A stretch of 64,000 nucleotides of DNA from Punica granatum. Its lineage: Eukaryota; Streptophyta; Magnoliopsida; Myrtales; Lythraceae. The notes beneath the pieces were generated by a model that had not been told where the DNA came from, did not search any database, and saw nothing but the letters and a program-made list of their open reading frames with translations. Where the stretch lies: assembly GCF_007655135.1 (NCBI RefSeq), contig NW_022204289.1:1-64000 (forward strand). The letters run 5' to 3'. Positions 10,531 to 22,638 of this stretch are shown piece after piece (position 1 is the stretch's first letter; each line of letters opens with the position of its first letter). The translations under genes and the position numbers were made by a program.

Positions 10531-11497
10531 GGATTAATTGCACTGGTGGTCCAAAAGGTTTCATAAATGTTTCAAATTGGTCCCAAATGTTTTTTGGTAA
10601 CTTGATGGTACATTAAATTTCAAAACCGTTTCAATATGGTACATTCTGTCATCTTACGCTTGACGACGTTATACTCCAAACTTTTTAAAATTGCAAAACG
10701 ATCCAAATTTTTCAATTTTGCCCCAACTCCCCTCTCTTCTCCACTATTCATCGTCTTCCTCCTCCCCTTCCACTGTTCCTCCTCCCTCTCCTCTCTATTC
10801 GACTCGGCGAGTTCCCGTCCAACAGCCCCTAGAGATCCACATAGAACGACGTTGTGGCGGTGGGGTTGAGCTCGGCCCGCCGACCGCTCCACTGATGACC
10901 TCAAAGATGATGATGAGGACGAAGACGAGGGCGATGGTGATGGCCAGGGAGGCCCACGGCAGGACGTCCTGGTTGAGCCCAAGCAGGGAGGCGATGACCG
11001 TTGTCGCCGCCCTGAGTGTCGAGGTGCAGAGTACCCACTCGAAGGTCATTATCCCCGTCCACGACCGCCGGCTTGATTGCCCCCATCGTCCCGCCCTGTT
11101 AGACAGCAGAGAATTGAAGACAGAGGGGAGGGTTTGCAGGGCCGTCGGATCGAAGGGGTGGATCTCGAAGGTCGTTGGATGGGAACTCGACAGAGGGTAG
11201 GTTTTATAGGGCTGTCAGATCGGAGGGGCGGATCTCGGAGGCCGTTGGACGAGAACTCGCCGGAACTTGCAAAAGAGAGAGAAAGTCGTGAAGGAAGAGA
11301 GAGAATGTGAGCCAAAATTGAAAAAGTTCAAAAATTTAGGTGGTTTTGTAATTTAAAAAATTTGGAGTATAACGACATCAAGCGTAAGATGATGGAATGT
11401 ACCATATTGAAACGGTTTTGAAACTTAATGTACTATCAAGTTACCAAAAAATTATTTTAGATCAACTTGAAATAATTATGAAACCCTTTGGATTTTA
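10531..11497. mobile_element. long-inverted-repeat DNA element carrying a GC-rich foreign segment (Pack-MULE-like)
   Basis: The left arm (10,531 to about 10,700) and right arm (about 11,340 to 11,497) are inverted copies over about 150 bp, sharing TTTCAAAACCGTTTCAATAT and ATACTCCAAA. The left tip GGATTAATTGCACTGG matches the tip of the element at 14,113; the right tip is worn. Between the arms lies about 600 bp of GC-rich sequence unlike the surroundings. Its best frame (minus, 10,795-11,049) encodes a hydrophobic stretch including WASLAITIALVFVLIIIFEV, like a fragment of a host membrane-protein gene. The homologous site near 57,165 lacks the whole insert. Capture of a gene fragment is inferred; its donor is unknown. 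Confidence 0.7.
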
Positions 11498-11870
11498 ACA
11501 GTATTTTGCGGACCTCAGCCCACATATAAAACCGTCCACTTTCCTTCTGGGGCCGGTGTTGGACAATTATTTGTCCCCCACCCATTACTTCCAACAGAAA
11601 TGTCCCATAATAAACCGCACCCACATATATGTAAATCATGAGTTGTGATGCATGCGTTGGCAAACTTCGCTCTATATAGATGAATTTTATTTGCATCGCG
11701 TGAACTCAAAACCAATTGAAATGCTCATGACCAATTCGACATTCGAGTGATGATGACCCTAACCCAATGTACCAGTTACGGATATCTCGTGGTCTTATCG
11801 AGAAAAGATCGAACACAAATATGATAACATGAAACGACCACTTAATTATATTGCGAGGAAAAACGTGTAC

Positions 11871-12839
11871 TTTAACTTGGGATTGCTCGAACTTGTGGTA
11901 GACCTCAAGGCGGTCCGCGACGATTCCCGTGTCGAGTTCCTCCTGGTGGTAGGATTTGCAGAAAAATTAATTAACAGTAAATGCAACGAGACGGACGAGA
12001 GTCTCGAGCGCGAGCACAAACCAAAAGACGACCCCGAGCATGACCCTGATTGCCACGCTCTTCTTGATCACTAACCAGACCACCACGAGAAACTCGAACC
12101 CGAGCTCGACCAGCCCGAAGAACATGGTGAGCAACACGAAGAAGCAGATTACGCTCCATATCTCACCCTTCAGCAGGGCCTTGCTACTAGGCATTGCCTT
12201 CCTACCATATACATATTCCTCTAGGATAGACACAACACATGCCGACTCCCATACAATTGTTACGTGGACAATGCCCGCAATGTAGGCAACTACTAGGATG
12301 ATTGCTAGGGCAATTGCGATCACGCGAGCAAATAGAAGACACTGGAAGAAAAGCCCTACGAAAATTAAGTTGTAGACAACTAAAACAATGAAGATCCGTA
12401 GGAACGTGATTACGAGCCTCATCCAAACTTTGGGCATGATGCTTATGACCTTTCTGAAGGTGCCATCCTTGAAGGTGTAGACGCATGCCACGGTGTAGAC
12501 AACGGCCGATGTTGCAATGAGAGACAAGATGAGGACGACATTGAGGTAGACGACCTTTATGACTAATATAACCGCCCAGCTGTATTTCTTGTTGTAGAGG
12601 ACTTCGTACTCACCATTATTCTCATCATAGTCGATCCAGTGACCGCCATCGGTCTTGATTGTGTTCTCGAGGATGAGCTGAGTAACCTTCAAGTGGGCGA
12701 GGAAGAAGACGCAAAGAGGGAGTATTAAGGCAAGAGTGATCTGCCCGAACAGCTTCTTCCTTGCGGAAATCACCCGGAACGACTCCCCAAACATCTCGCA
12801 TGCCCCGAGAAACTTGAGCCTCTCTCATCCTCTCTCTAT
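11871..12839 (-). pseudogene. copy B of the membrane-protein family, disabled
   Basis: The frame is open from 12,794 down to 11,967 and covers nearly the whole family protein (ESFRVISARKKLFGQITLAL near the N-terminus). The ancestral start seen in copies C and D (ATG GAG GGA GGA) reads ATA GAG AGA GGA here, and the next codon is TGA (CCG in the other copies), so translation could begin only at an internal Met. In the last helix the conserved TAC of TVIYFVCK is TAA, giving a premature stop at 11,967. Homologous coding sequence continues in frame beyond it (FFCKSYHQEELD...) to about 11,874, where the normal stop is lost. It is the most diverged of copies B-E and lies outside the U1/U2/U3 units. 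Confidence 0.85.
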
Positions 12840-13290
12840 GAACTCGGAACTCTAAACTCAAATTGCATCGATTCCTATCTCCCTTCTTCTACATACGAAA
12901 AGTTATTATTTCAAAGTGTGAGTTAGGTCGGGTGAGAGAGAGTCGAGAAGGTTACATAAAAAGAGGGAACCCGGCGATGAAAAGAATTGAAAAGAGTGAC
13001 TGATCAGAGCAACATGAATTGTGGAGAAAGGGGATCGAATGGCATAAAAGTAGAGGGTGGTTATGAATTCTGATGGAATAAGAGCAACCTCAGATAGATC
13101 GAACGTGGACCAAAAGAAAAGCTCTTTCTCCGAAAATCCACCTGACTATATCTATACATATCTGTCAACTAATTCATGATCTCCTTCCGTAAACACCCAA
13201 GAATGATGAACTCTTAATTAAGAGTAGGTAGTTTTGACTAGAAGAAAAAGAAGTGAAGCTAATGCTCTGACGGCTGCGGACCATTTTAAT

Positions 13291-13956
13291 TAGGGGTGTG
13301 CGGGTCCAGGTATTCCTTTTTTTCACGGTACCCGGACATGCTTCAAGATTTTCGAACCAGACCTTACCCTATTGGTACTTGGAATCGGAATCTACCCGGA
13401 ACCTGAATTATACTATACATTTCGGATACCTTGTTGGAATCTATAACTTTTTCTTTTATTTTGTTTTCTCTTCAAACACAATAAATAAAATCCAAAAGAT
13501 CTTATTCACAATCACACAAAACAGATAAATGTCGACAAAAATTAATCGGATCTCATCTATCTATCCATCCATAAAACTAAAGGGTTATGTAACTCTCATG
13601 AGAATTATGTAGTAGACAAAACAAATAAGTAACTAAAGATTATGTGGCTATTTAGTAGTAAAAAAAAAAGATTATGTAGCTCTCCTTAATAGATAAAGTA
13701 AATAAACTCTACTTAAGATTCTCTAAACTAAGAGGATTATGTAAATATAAAATAATTTTTTTTAAAAAAATATAAGTTCCGGGTACCTGTTCCGTGGGTA
13801 CCCTATATGTTGGAATTGGAACCGGAACTTGTTTTTACAGGTCCTTAAATTATTATCCGGACTTTATCCTATTTTCAATTGAAATTACTCGGACCCTATC
13901 AATATAGATAGGTTTTAACCGAATTCGGGTATACTCGATATTCATGTACGCCCCTA
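13291..13956. mobile_element. non-autonomous hAT-type element with 8-bp target duplication
   Basis: The ends are TAGGGGTGTGC and GTACGCCCCTA, imperfect inverted repeats of the TAGGGGTGT type typical of hAT elements. It is flanked by identical 8-bp repeats ATTTTAAT (13,283-13,290 and 13,957-13,964). Inside are several GGTACC/CCGGAACC motifs and no transposase. The 3' part recurs at 26,484-26,913 in U2, where the 5' part is missing, so the left breakpoint of U2 falls inside this element. Confidence 0.85.
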
Positions 13957-14112
13957 ATTTTAATGCATGCACGCCATGAAACAACATTATATATGATACC
14001 TTCCGGTGCATATATATCATGAGTCACCACTATGGAAGAGTGTAGGAGCCATGGATGTAGAGCAACTTATCATAATTCAAAATAGCAATACATAAATCCG
14101 ACGCTAGATTTT

Positions 14113-14508
14113 GGGTAAATTGCACTGGTGATTCAAAAAGTTTTACAAATATTTCAATATGGTACAAAAAGTTTTTTTTGTTACTTAATGGTACAAAATG
14201 TTTCAAAGTTGTTTCAGTATAGTACAAACCGTAATCTCGCCATTAACGTTGTTAAATCGTCCTTTACAAGACTGTAAATTTTGCACTATTATGTAACTTA
14301 CGTAAAACATTTTGTACCATTATATAACGTCCCACAAAAACCGGTTTTGCACCATCAGCGTCGGTTTGACGGCGTCAATGGCGAGATGACGGTTTGTACT
14401 ATACTGAAATAACTTTGAAACATTTTGTACCATCAAGAAGCAAAAACAACTTTTTGTACCATATTGAAACATTTGTAAAACTTTTTGGATCACCAGTGTA
14501 ATTTACCC
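14113..14508. mobile_element. 396-bp MITE private to U1
   Basis: Inverted arms of about 130 bp run from GGGTAAATTGCACTGGTGAT at the left to ATCACCAGTGTAATTTACCC (one position differs) at the right. U2 at about 27,030 reads CGCTAGATTCTTTTATAT with no insert, so this arrived after U1 and U2 separated. The duplicated target is short or unclear (TT). It shares its tips with the larger element at 10,531. Confidence 0.85.
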
Positions 14509-14724
14509 TTCTTTTATATATCACGATACGTACTCAAGTTATCCAAGAGTAAATGATGTTCAAGAGCAAACCTGCCCGACTTAATTACCCACAAGAAGTT
14601 TGGCAATGGTCGACAGCTATTTGAATCTGGCTATTCAAAGACCACTGAAAATAGAAATTTAACTTATATATATATATAATCAAAAGGAATAGGGTTTGTG
14701 AAGTTATCGTGAAAGAGGGGATAA

Positions 14725-15050
14725 TTGATGGATTGATTTCAAAATATAACTTAATTTAACTTTACTTTTATCTCAATTTAACAATACAATCATTACTTTT
14801 TTTAATCTTTTTCTACACATTATTTCTCATACATTTTCTTAACTATTATTTAAATTAATTTTTTAATATTAATTTCTCTCAACGATTCAACACTTTTTTC
14901 TTCTCAATTTCAATATTTATTTATTAATTTAACAACACAATCATTACCTTTTTATCTTCTTCAAATTCTCTCATATACTTTTTCCAACTACTTTTGTGTT
15001 GATTTCCTCAAATCAAATTAAATTAAATTAAATTTCGTTACCAAACGCAA
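14725..15050 (-). repeat. AT-rich MITE-like repeat
   Basis: The inverse of the family seen at 8,590-8,850 and 47,551-47,819. Read on the minus strand it begins near TGCGTTTGGTAACG and continues with TTTAATTTAATTTGATTTG. Its U2 counterpart was the landing site of the Ogre element. Confidence 0.6.
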
Positions 15051-15262
15051 TGTAAGCCTGTAAGGATTTCTTAGAAAGAAAATCTATATTTATATTATAC
15101 TTATAATGGTTGCTTCTTCATTGCATATTTTTTGTTTTTCACACCATACGTAACTAATTTGGGCCCTTAGATTCCCCTCAGTCTAATCTAGACCATTCAT
15201 TTTTATAAGTTTTAAAATTTCAAAAACACCCTTGAAAGATCACGATCTAGTCCCTTTGTTAT

Positions 15263-16375
15263 AATGAGGATGACATCATTGGCATTCTCGAGACTGATGA
15301 GGTCAAGGGTATGAAGCCCCTGAATGATAGAGTTCTGATCAAGGTATGCAATCCAGGATGCTAGAGTTCCATGAAACCATGGCCTTAAACATAGTAGATT
15401 GCAGCTATGTTGTACTATGGTCGTTTAAAGATTTGATTTCGACATCGTAAACTTTGGCGGTGAAGGAGAAGACTGCGGGATTCTTGTTGTTGACAAAAGC
15501 AACCAAGGGGAAACCTCCCTTTGGCACCACTGACATTTGTACCATTTATATATATCATCGAGAAATTGTTTATATAATTGTATTGACCATCTTATTGGCA
15601 ACCTGCGGTTTCCAAAAGCATCTGTTTAAGGCTTGATGCAGTTCAACTTCTCACAAAATCATTTGATCACTCAAATCTATACCGAGGAATTTATCATGTT
15701 GCCCTGCCTATTGCATGTACTGGTGCTTGTTGTGTTAGAATAGTTTCTAGCTAGAGGGCAAAGGATGATTTGACAGGGCGAATCCTATGAACGATGTATG
15801 AAATCGATAAGTCAGTAAAAGATAAGAATTCGACAATCCAATAACTGGTGGTTACAGATCATGTTTGCAGAAGTTTCATGTGTTCTCTCATTGATGGGAT
15901 GGCGACACATTTGCATGTTAGGTGATCGCAGTCAGGCTAGGCCCCCTTGATGAGTAGGTGAAGAGGAAGCTATTGTCAATCTCTCCAGGGAACACTGTGA
16001 TGTATTCTAAGTATGCTGGAAATGAGTTCAAGGGAACTAATGGTTATGACTACATCGCCCTGGGAGCTTCTGATGTAATGGCAATGCTCTCGCAGCATGG
16101 CGTGCTCGCTCCTGGTTTAGTCTCCTTGATGTCGAGATGTGTTTGTATTGGGTATTAGCAGTGGATTATCTCTGGGCAAGGCCAAAAGGTTGCTTTGCAT
16201 TTTGATGGTCTGTGTGTTAACGAATGAACGTGTTCTTGGTAACCGAAATTGGACAAAGGTCTTTGATTTCCATAAGAATGGAAACAATGGTGCGGTAATG
16301 CATGTTTATCCATACCCAGTTTTGTTGGCACTTTTCAACAACTTATGGACTAGTTGGAGACTTTGAGGGACATAA
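15263..16375 (+). pseudogene. chloroplast co-chaperonin CPN20/CPN21 fragment (U1 copy)
   Basis: Three exon pieces of a plastid Cpn10-type co-chaperonin are visible. Exon 1 (15,263-15,343) encodes NEDDIIGILETDEVKGMKPL, then NDRVLIK, followed by a donor GTATGC. Exon 2 (15,456-15,530) encodes AVKEKTAGFLLLTKATKGKP. Exon 3 (about 15,942-16,104) encodes GPLDE, a TAG stop at 15,954-15,956, then SISPGNTVMYSKYAGNEFKG and YIALGASDVMAMLS. The normal protein ends ...MAVLS-stop; here the stop has become CAG. In the intact protein the two Cpn10 domains cap the chloroplast Cpn60 chamber. The first domain is absent and the retained introns argue against retroposition. The 3' UTR-like remainder to 16,375 is also shared with U2. 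Confidence 0.85.
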
Positions 16376-17390
16376 AATTACCGACTTCATTAAAATTTAA
16401 TTAAATCAAATTTATGAACCGATTCATTTAGAAGTACGATTCAATTAATGTACTCGGTTCGACTAGTGGTTCATGGTCGATAATGTGGCACTTCCTCATT
16501 GGTCCATGCGCGATGGATAATTTGTAACATTATTGAAGGTTTGTGGGATGAAAATTGGAAAGTAAATAATGAAAATACTTTAAAAAAAGAATGTAAAATG
16601 GATGGTCCATATTAAATAAGGGGATCTAAGGGTTCGTATTGATTTTGCATACACCGTAGAATTTGAAACTTATAATAAAAAAAATGTGGCACTTCCTCAT
16701 TGGTCCATCCTTTCCTCTTTTGATGTAATCAATTGTATATGTACACGTTTGAGTATCAATGAAATTCAAGCTTTTCAGCTCAGCAATTATCACAAGTGTT
16801 TTCGCACGCATACGGCTAGCAATGGTGCCCCCTCGGCTTTCACAATTGCAGTCTCCCCCTTTCAATTCCTATTGTGCCTTGTCGCCACAAAAGTCAACCG
16901 CTTGGTCGCTTGCATTCCTTGCCCGATATATATCGCTTCTATATCTCAGCATAAAAAACACTTTCTAATATTTTCAATTTTTCTAATCTGCCTCGCCCCG
17001 GTGCTGCTCTCCCTCGCTCAGGCAGCCGCTGGTGATGAGTCCTTTCCTCACCCGTTGCTTCGTAGCATGCCCCGTTCACGCGCTTCACAGCCAATGTCTG
17101 CACGCCGGTTAAATGCCACATCGTTTTGGTCATGTGGATTGTTTATTAATTTTTCTGACATAGTTTAAGCCACGTAGGACGCCATATCACAATTTCATCG
17201 CAGCAACTCGACAGTTGGGCATTTTGATGGACAAAATCAAACTTTGCATATCATATTGATAGCAGTTTTTCTTTTTTTTTTTGCGCATCAAATTGACAGC
17301 AAAAAACAATTTCATGCATCAAAATAATAATTTTCTCATGAGTTTTTCTACTACACTCATTGCTCTTTGAATAAGAAAACACCACTAAAG
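16376..17390. other. unit sequence without a recognisable gene
   Basis: Short frames at 16,686-17,168 look unlike coding sequence and are disrupted in U2 and U3. U3 begins its homology at about 16,780 with a deletion of about 200 bp (16,803 to 17,006). Confidence 0.4.
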
Positions 17391-17570
17391 TGAATTTGTT
17401 CAAGCAGTTCGACAGCTTGTTCCCCTTAAACAATGTCTGGAATTTGAGTTTTGCAGGTGGAAAAAAATTAACGCTGTGAGAGCTTTACCTCTTAATAGGC
17501 CGACTCAGATCGAATTGGATTAGTCGGGGTCAATGGGCTTTCAAATATCAGTGTACACGTTAAATAAAAA
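17391..17570 (+). repeat. SINE-like sequence (U1 copy)
   Basis: Same family as 2,731-2,900: GTTCAAGCAGTTCGACAGC resembles an A box, followed by GGAATTTGAGTTTTGCAG and the body GAGAGCTTTACCTCTTAATA. U2 (49,395-49,565) and U3 (57,695-57,865) carry the same insertion, so it predates the unit duplications. Confidence 0.55.
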
Positions 17571-17689
17571 AAAATACTGCCAAGGCTCTTTGATATGTAC
17601 GTGAATGTATAAATGGCACGCATCGTCCCGAGCCAAACGTATATTTTTTTTCGGGACTCCGTGAACTGCCAGGGACATATGGGGTGGGT

Positions 17690-17830
17690 AATAATGCCAA
17701 ATGCGATCCGATGATTTCATGGGATTTCAAACCTGAAATCGGATGAATACATGAGCTACCCCTTAACCATTAGTTCAAGTCCCTTTCAGTTACGAACCAA
17801 AAGCACTTCTTTAAGCAGTTTCTTCTCCTC
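17690..17830 (-). repeat. tRNA-derived SINE (U1 copy)
   Basis: On the minus strand ACTAATGGTTAAGGGGTAGC resembles an A box and CAGGTTTGAAATCCC a B box. The U2 copy near 49,720 keeps the better B box CAGGTTCGAGACCCC. The insertion is shared by all three units. Confidence 0.6.
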
Positions 17831-18681
17831 CTTGTAATCCTCATTGTTTCATGATGTTTGATCCATCGATAAATATCTACTCGAGTGTGAATAACACAAG
17901 TTATGGCTGTTGCTTGCACTAAATCGACCGTCGACTCATTAAATTGTTTTTTGGTGTAGTCAAATCATACTCAATTACAAGCATCGTGAATTATAATAAT
18001 GAAAGAGAAATACAAATTAGAGGGTGTAACGCAGTGGTTTACGTTTTCATCTGTTAATTTAGAGATAACTTGTTCAATATTTAGCGGAATTATATGTGTA
18101 TCCTCTTATTAATTATTAGAATTTCTCTTATATTAATTTAGACTTTTAGCTTTCCTTATAAAAAAATATTGGATTATTCCCAAAAATATGTACATGTGTT
18201 TCAATAGAATAGAAAATAAAGAAATCTAATTCGACTTTCGAATGTCAACTTTCACATGGAAGATAAAAAAAAAAATTGTCCCCCACTCATGATGTGAGAG
18301 ATTCATCGTCACGAAGAAATCGACAAAAACAACCTTCTCTGCAGTGGCTGACATATGCATACGCACTCTATGAGGACACAACACCAAGTACAAATGTGCC
18401 AAATATTTCATAATAATACATCGGAAACACGTATATAAATCACTGAGTTGTAACGAGTTAGTGAACTGCGCTCTGTATTGATATTGATAGATATTAGATA
18501 TTCTACACGAATTTAAAACTAATTGGATGATCATAACCAAGTTGATGTTCGAAAGAGAATTATTACATCGGCCAATACAATATATATATATATATATATT
18601 GATTGAGGACATCCTAAGATCCAACACTTACACATAAGCAACAAAACAAGACTGTTTATATAGAGAGGAGAAAACTGGTTG

Positions 18682-19658
18682 TTAAACTTGGGAACGCTCT
18701 AGCTGGACATCCCTGGCCTTGGAGTAGACTTGGAGGTGGTCTGTGACGATAGACATGTCGATGTTCTCATGGTGGTAGGACTTGCAGACGAAGTAAATGA
18801 CAGTCAATGCGACGAGACCGATGAGGGTCCCGAGCGCAAGCACAAACCAAAAGATGACCCCGGCCACCTGAGTGCCACACTCTTGATTACTACCCCGACT
18901 GCCACGGTGAACTCGAACCCGAACTGGACCAGCCCAAAGCACAGACCGAGCAATAGTAAGAAGAAGAAGACGCTCCACAGCTTGCCCCTCAGCAGGGCCT
19001 TGCTCTTAGACATTGCCTTCCTACCGTAGACATGCTCGAGGACAGACACTACAAATGCCAACTCTCCCACAATTGTTAAGTAGACGATGCCCACAAAATA
19101 GGCAATTACTAGGATGACTGCGAGGACAGTTGCAACTACGTGACCAAATAGAAAACACAGGCAGAAGAGCGCTACAAAAATTAAGTTGTAGACGACGATA
19201 AGGAGGAAGAGCCATAAGAATGTGACTATGAGCCTCATCCAAGCTCTTGGCACGACCCTCATGACCTTCTTGAACGGGACATCGATGGAGTTGTAGATGC
19301 ATGCAACGGTGTAGATAACAGCTGACGTAGCGAAGAGGGACAAGATGAGGACGATGGTGAAGTAGACGAACTTTATGGCTAAGATAATCGCCCAACCGTA
19401 TTTCTTGTGGGAGAGGGCTTCGTACTCGCCATTTTTCTCGTCATAATTGATGAGCTGACCGTGGTCGTTGGTCTTGATGTTGTTCTCGAGGACGAGCTGG
19501 GTGACCTTCGAGTGGGCAAGGAAGAAGACGCAGAGAGGGAGGATCAGGGCAAGCGTGATCTGGGCGAAGAGCTTCTTCCGGGCGGAGATCACCTGGAATG
19601 ACTCCCCGAACATTCCGCATGCACCGAGGAACTTGAGCCTCTCCGGTCCTCCCTCCAT
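18682..19658 (-). pseudogene. copy C of the membrane-protein family, 4-bp deletion
   Basis: The ATG is at 19,656-19,658 (MEGGPERLKFLGACGMFGES). The frame is intact through five hydrophobic segments to about residue 267. Between 18,867 and 18,868 the bases GATC found in copies D and E are missing. This throws the sixth helix out of frame and ends the protein at 18,804. The correct continuation is present in another frame to the normal stop at 18,682 (tail ...KARDVQLERSQV). The body is otherwise very close to copy D, so the lesion is recent. A truncated product of about 284 residues lacking the last helix could still be made, but loss of function is the simpler reading. Confidence 0.9.
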
Positions 19659-19699
19659 CAAACTCTAGTTGCGCTCTACACCTTGATAATGTACTACTG

Positions 19700-19734
19700 C
19701 TTCTTCTTCTTCTTCTTCTTCTTCTTCTTCTTCT
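19700..19734. repeat. (TTC)n microsatellite upstream of copy C
   Basis: A pure TTC run lies about 40 bases upstream of the copy C start codon, where it reads as GAA repeats in the minus-strand leader. The U2 counterpart is longer (51,660-51,714). Confidence 0.95.
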
Positions 19735-20831
19735 ATCGTACCGATAATTCGCAGAGCGCGCGGGTTATAAAAGAGTGGACCTTGGTGATGAGAACATATT
19801 GATAGGAGTGACTGAGAGCCACATATTTGTGGAATCTCCATGCTGAATTGGAAGTGTCTTGATCAAAAGGAAATAATTCCTCGTTGGACCACTTTCATCA
19901 AAAAGAAATAATATCATGCAATGTGAGGTCTGTGCTGGCAGATTGCCATATTTCCAAAAGTATGGGTGAACTATCGTTTTTACAAATCGAGGATCAATTG
20001 AGAAGTAAGTAAGCTATGGTTGTGTAAAAGATTTAAGCATAAACCACGCGAAGTAGTACATCAATATAAGCTATGGTTGACCCCTTGTTTTCTGATAGGA
20101 TGCATGGAGCCAAGGCATGAACTCATAAGTACATGACCCCTTGTTTTGTGATAGGATGCATGGAGCCAATGTACATAATGAGTAATATAACAATGAGTAA
20201 TAATTAGTACTATAATGTACACGCCAAACGCAAAGTGTAATATACAAATCTTTAAGCTTAACGTCCACGTTTTCTTTATATATTTTTTTTGCCCCTTTTC
20301 TTTTGCTAGCTTTTGCTTTTGCTTTCTAATGCAAATCCATTTTCGTTAAGAAAAAAAGAAAAAAAGAAAAAAGAAAATCTAAAGGAAATGGAATTGTCTC
20401 TAGTATCTCTGTCTTGTCGAGTCTTGAAGAGATACGAGAACACCGGGATAGTATATATTCCATCCCATAACAAATATATGACCAACGTGCATTCATTCAA
20501 CAATTTTGATATTTATTCCTTTTAAATAAGATCATTGATTCAAGAGTTTTGATATTTATTATTTTTAAGTAAGGTCTTGAGTTCAAACTGTGAGAGTTTT
20601 ATACGCCGACCTGATTCGATTGATTTAGTTGAAGGTCTATTAAACTTTTGAATATTTAGTTGCTCACCGATAAAATGAATATACATATGAATTATGATCA
20701 TTAGTCCCAATTAATGAATTCAGTGCAGCTCATCGGCTTATTTGAAAATTAACACAAAGATATTTTAAGTGAATCGTTTGAATTTAACAAATAAATTGCC
20801 TGACATCAAATAATTTACTTATATTTTATAT

Positions 20832-22638
20832 GGAAAATAACCTCATATAGCACAATTTTGACATTATTTTCACTTTCTAGCACGTTTTTAAAAGTTATTG
20901 CGCTTTAGCACGAATCATCATTTTATTCCAAAGTCTAGCACACCGCTAAATTCTGTCTAAAAAATTTAATGACGTCTTATAACGCCGTCAAACATTACTC
21001 CTCCAGGGTTCCACCGATTTCCTCCTCCCATGGCCCTCTCCAACTCCTTTCCTCGACAATCTTTGCCCCCGCCTCTTCTCCCCTCCTCGCAAGGAGTCTC
21101 CTTCTCATTATCTTTTCTTTCATTCGATTTCTCCATAGTGAAACCCTAGAAATCGAAGAGCAAGTTGATAGCATAAATCCCTTTTAGTTTCTCCGATTGA
21201 GAATATTCTCAATAGCTGGCGGTCCCCATTTTCTTTTTGTTTGATTGCAAGTTTGGTTTCATGTTTTTGTTTTTATCACTCTTGTTTTTGGGGCTACGTC
21301 TGCAGGCCTGATTGGCCCCCTCTCACTTCCTCTATCCTGCTCACAATCGTCCTGCGTTCCTTGGTTCACAATCGTCTGACACCATTCAATAGAGATTTAA
21401 GGATGTCTTGTTCATGGTTGTTCCAATTTTTGGAAATCACCGGTCAACTCAAATTCCAGCTGCCACGCAGATTCATGATACAAATATTCGAATTCATTGG
21501 CATCGATTCATATGAACAAGGGATTGCCAGATGATTTGTAAATTTATTTATTTTACCTAATTTGCATTTAAAAAGAAAATTGAATTATCAATACTAATTG
21601 AAAAAGAACACAGACTTGGATAACTGTCAAGATAAATATTGTTGTGGACGACTATCGCCATGGAAGCCCACAAAGAACATGCCTGATTGGCCTAAAAGAT
21701 CGATTAAGCCATAATTCAGCAGAGTATATCCAATGTTTTCTTTGCAACCACAAAACATTAAATTATTCTTCAGCCGTACCAAGAAAAAGGAACCTTTTCC
21801 ATATAATAATCTTACATTTTCATTTGGACCTTGGCATGGCAAATTCATGTGAAATTCGACAAGAGGCATTTTCCCTGGGGGCTTTCGCCCATCTGCAAAG
21901 AGCAAGCCATGGCATAGAATAACAGAACGTTTGCTTTTTCGGAAGACAAACTGCCAAAGAGACGGAGAGACAACCTCAGTATTTGCTTCCCATTCCATAG
22001 CTGAGGGGCAAAGATGTGGAAGAGAGTCTGGATTTCTTCGGCGACATTTGCATCGATAATTTTGGCCGTCGTGGCGCAGGCCAGCAGCATGGTGGTCAAC
22101 AAGATGGCCATGTCGGGCGGGACCGACAATCGACAAATGAATTTCGAAACACCAACCCCACCAACCCGAACAAGAAACGACTACGACCGGAACCTACTTC
22201 CTCTCCCTCAATCGGAGAAACTATAAAGGATTTATCCTATAAATTTGCTCTTCGATTTCTAGGGTTTCATTGTGGAGAAATCGAAGGAAAGAAAAGATGA
22301 TGAGAAGGAGACTCCTCTCGAGGAAGGGAGAGGAGGAAGCAACGGAGATTGCCGAGGAAAGGAGTTGGAGAGTGCCGCAGAAGGAGAAATCGATGAAACC
22401 TTGGAGGAGCTGGGAAGGCAGAGGCATGAAGGAGGAGGAGGAGGAAGAAGAAGAATAAGGACCCACCATTAGTAACGTTTGACGGTGTTATAAGACGTCG
22501 TTAAGTTTTATAGACGAAGTTTAACGGTGTACTAGATCAGGGAATAAAATAGTGATTCGTCATAGAGCATAAAAACTTTTAAAAACGTGCTATGAAGTAA
22601 AAATAAGGTCAAAACTGTGCTATATGTGACTATTTTCC
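20832..22638. mobile_element. MULE-like element with very long inverted repeats (U1 copy)
   Basis: The tips are GGAAAATAACCTCATATAGC and GCTATATGTGACTATTTTCC. The inverted arms extend inwards for several hundred bases and include AAACCCTAGAAATCGAAGAG. The site in U2 (about 54,075) is uninterrupted TTATATTTTATATAATTTCC. In U1 the flanks both carry TATTTTATAT, so the target duplication is about 9-11 bp, which fits a Mutator-like element. The interior contains a minus-strand frame (ATG at 22,111, end 21,845) starting MAILLTTMLLACATTAKIID, conserved in the U3 copy. I do not recognise it, and it may be a captured host fragment. No transposase is visible. The left arm has deletions relative to the U3 copy. 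Confidence 0.8.

Larger units (their letters stand above)
9330..11610. repeat. segment R, duplicated at 56,340-57,278
   Basis: Outside its two insertions this region matches 56,340-57,278 along its length, from TCATCTTGCT-ATAAATTTCG at the left to CCCATTACTTCCAACAGAAA at the right. The distal copy lacks the solo LTR (9679-10032) and the element at 10,531-11,497, so it shows both empty sites. The segment contains a degenerate minus-strand primer-site-like TGGTATCAGA (near 10,035) next to LTR-like sequence, hinting that it is itself an old TRIM-type retroelement. Confidence 0.75.

Noticed and set aside
10691..11200. 169-codon plus-strand protein
   Set aside because: Lies inside the long-inverted-repeat element, overlaps longer frames on the other strand, and is rich in Ser, Pro and Arg as expected of GC-rich noncoding sequence.
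16686..17168. 160-codon plus-strand frame in U1
   Set aside because: The homologous sequence in U2 and U3 carries deletions that destroy it, and there is no domain.
22270..22472. Small acidic or basic proteins from GAGGAA-rich sequence
   Set aside because: Purine-rich arm of the MULE-like element; repetitive composition, in several frames.
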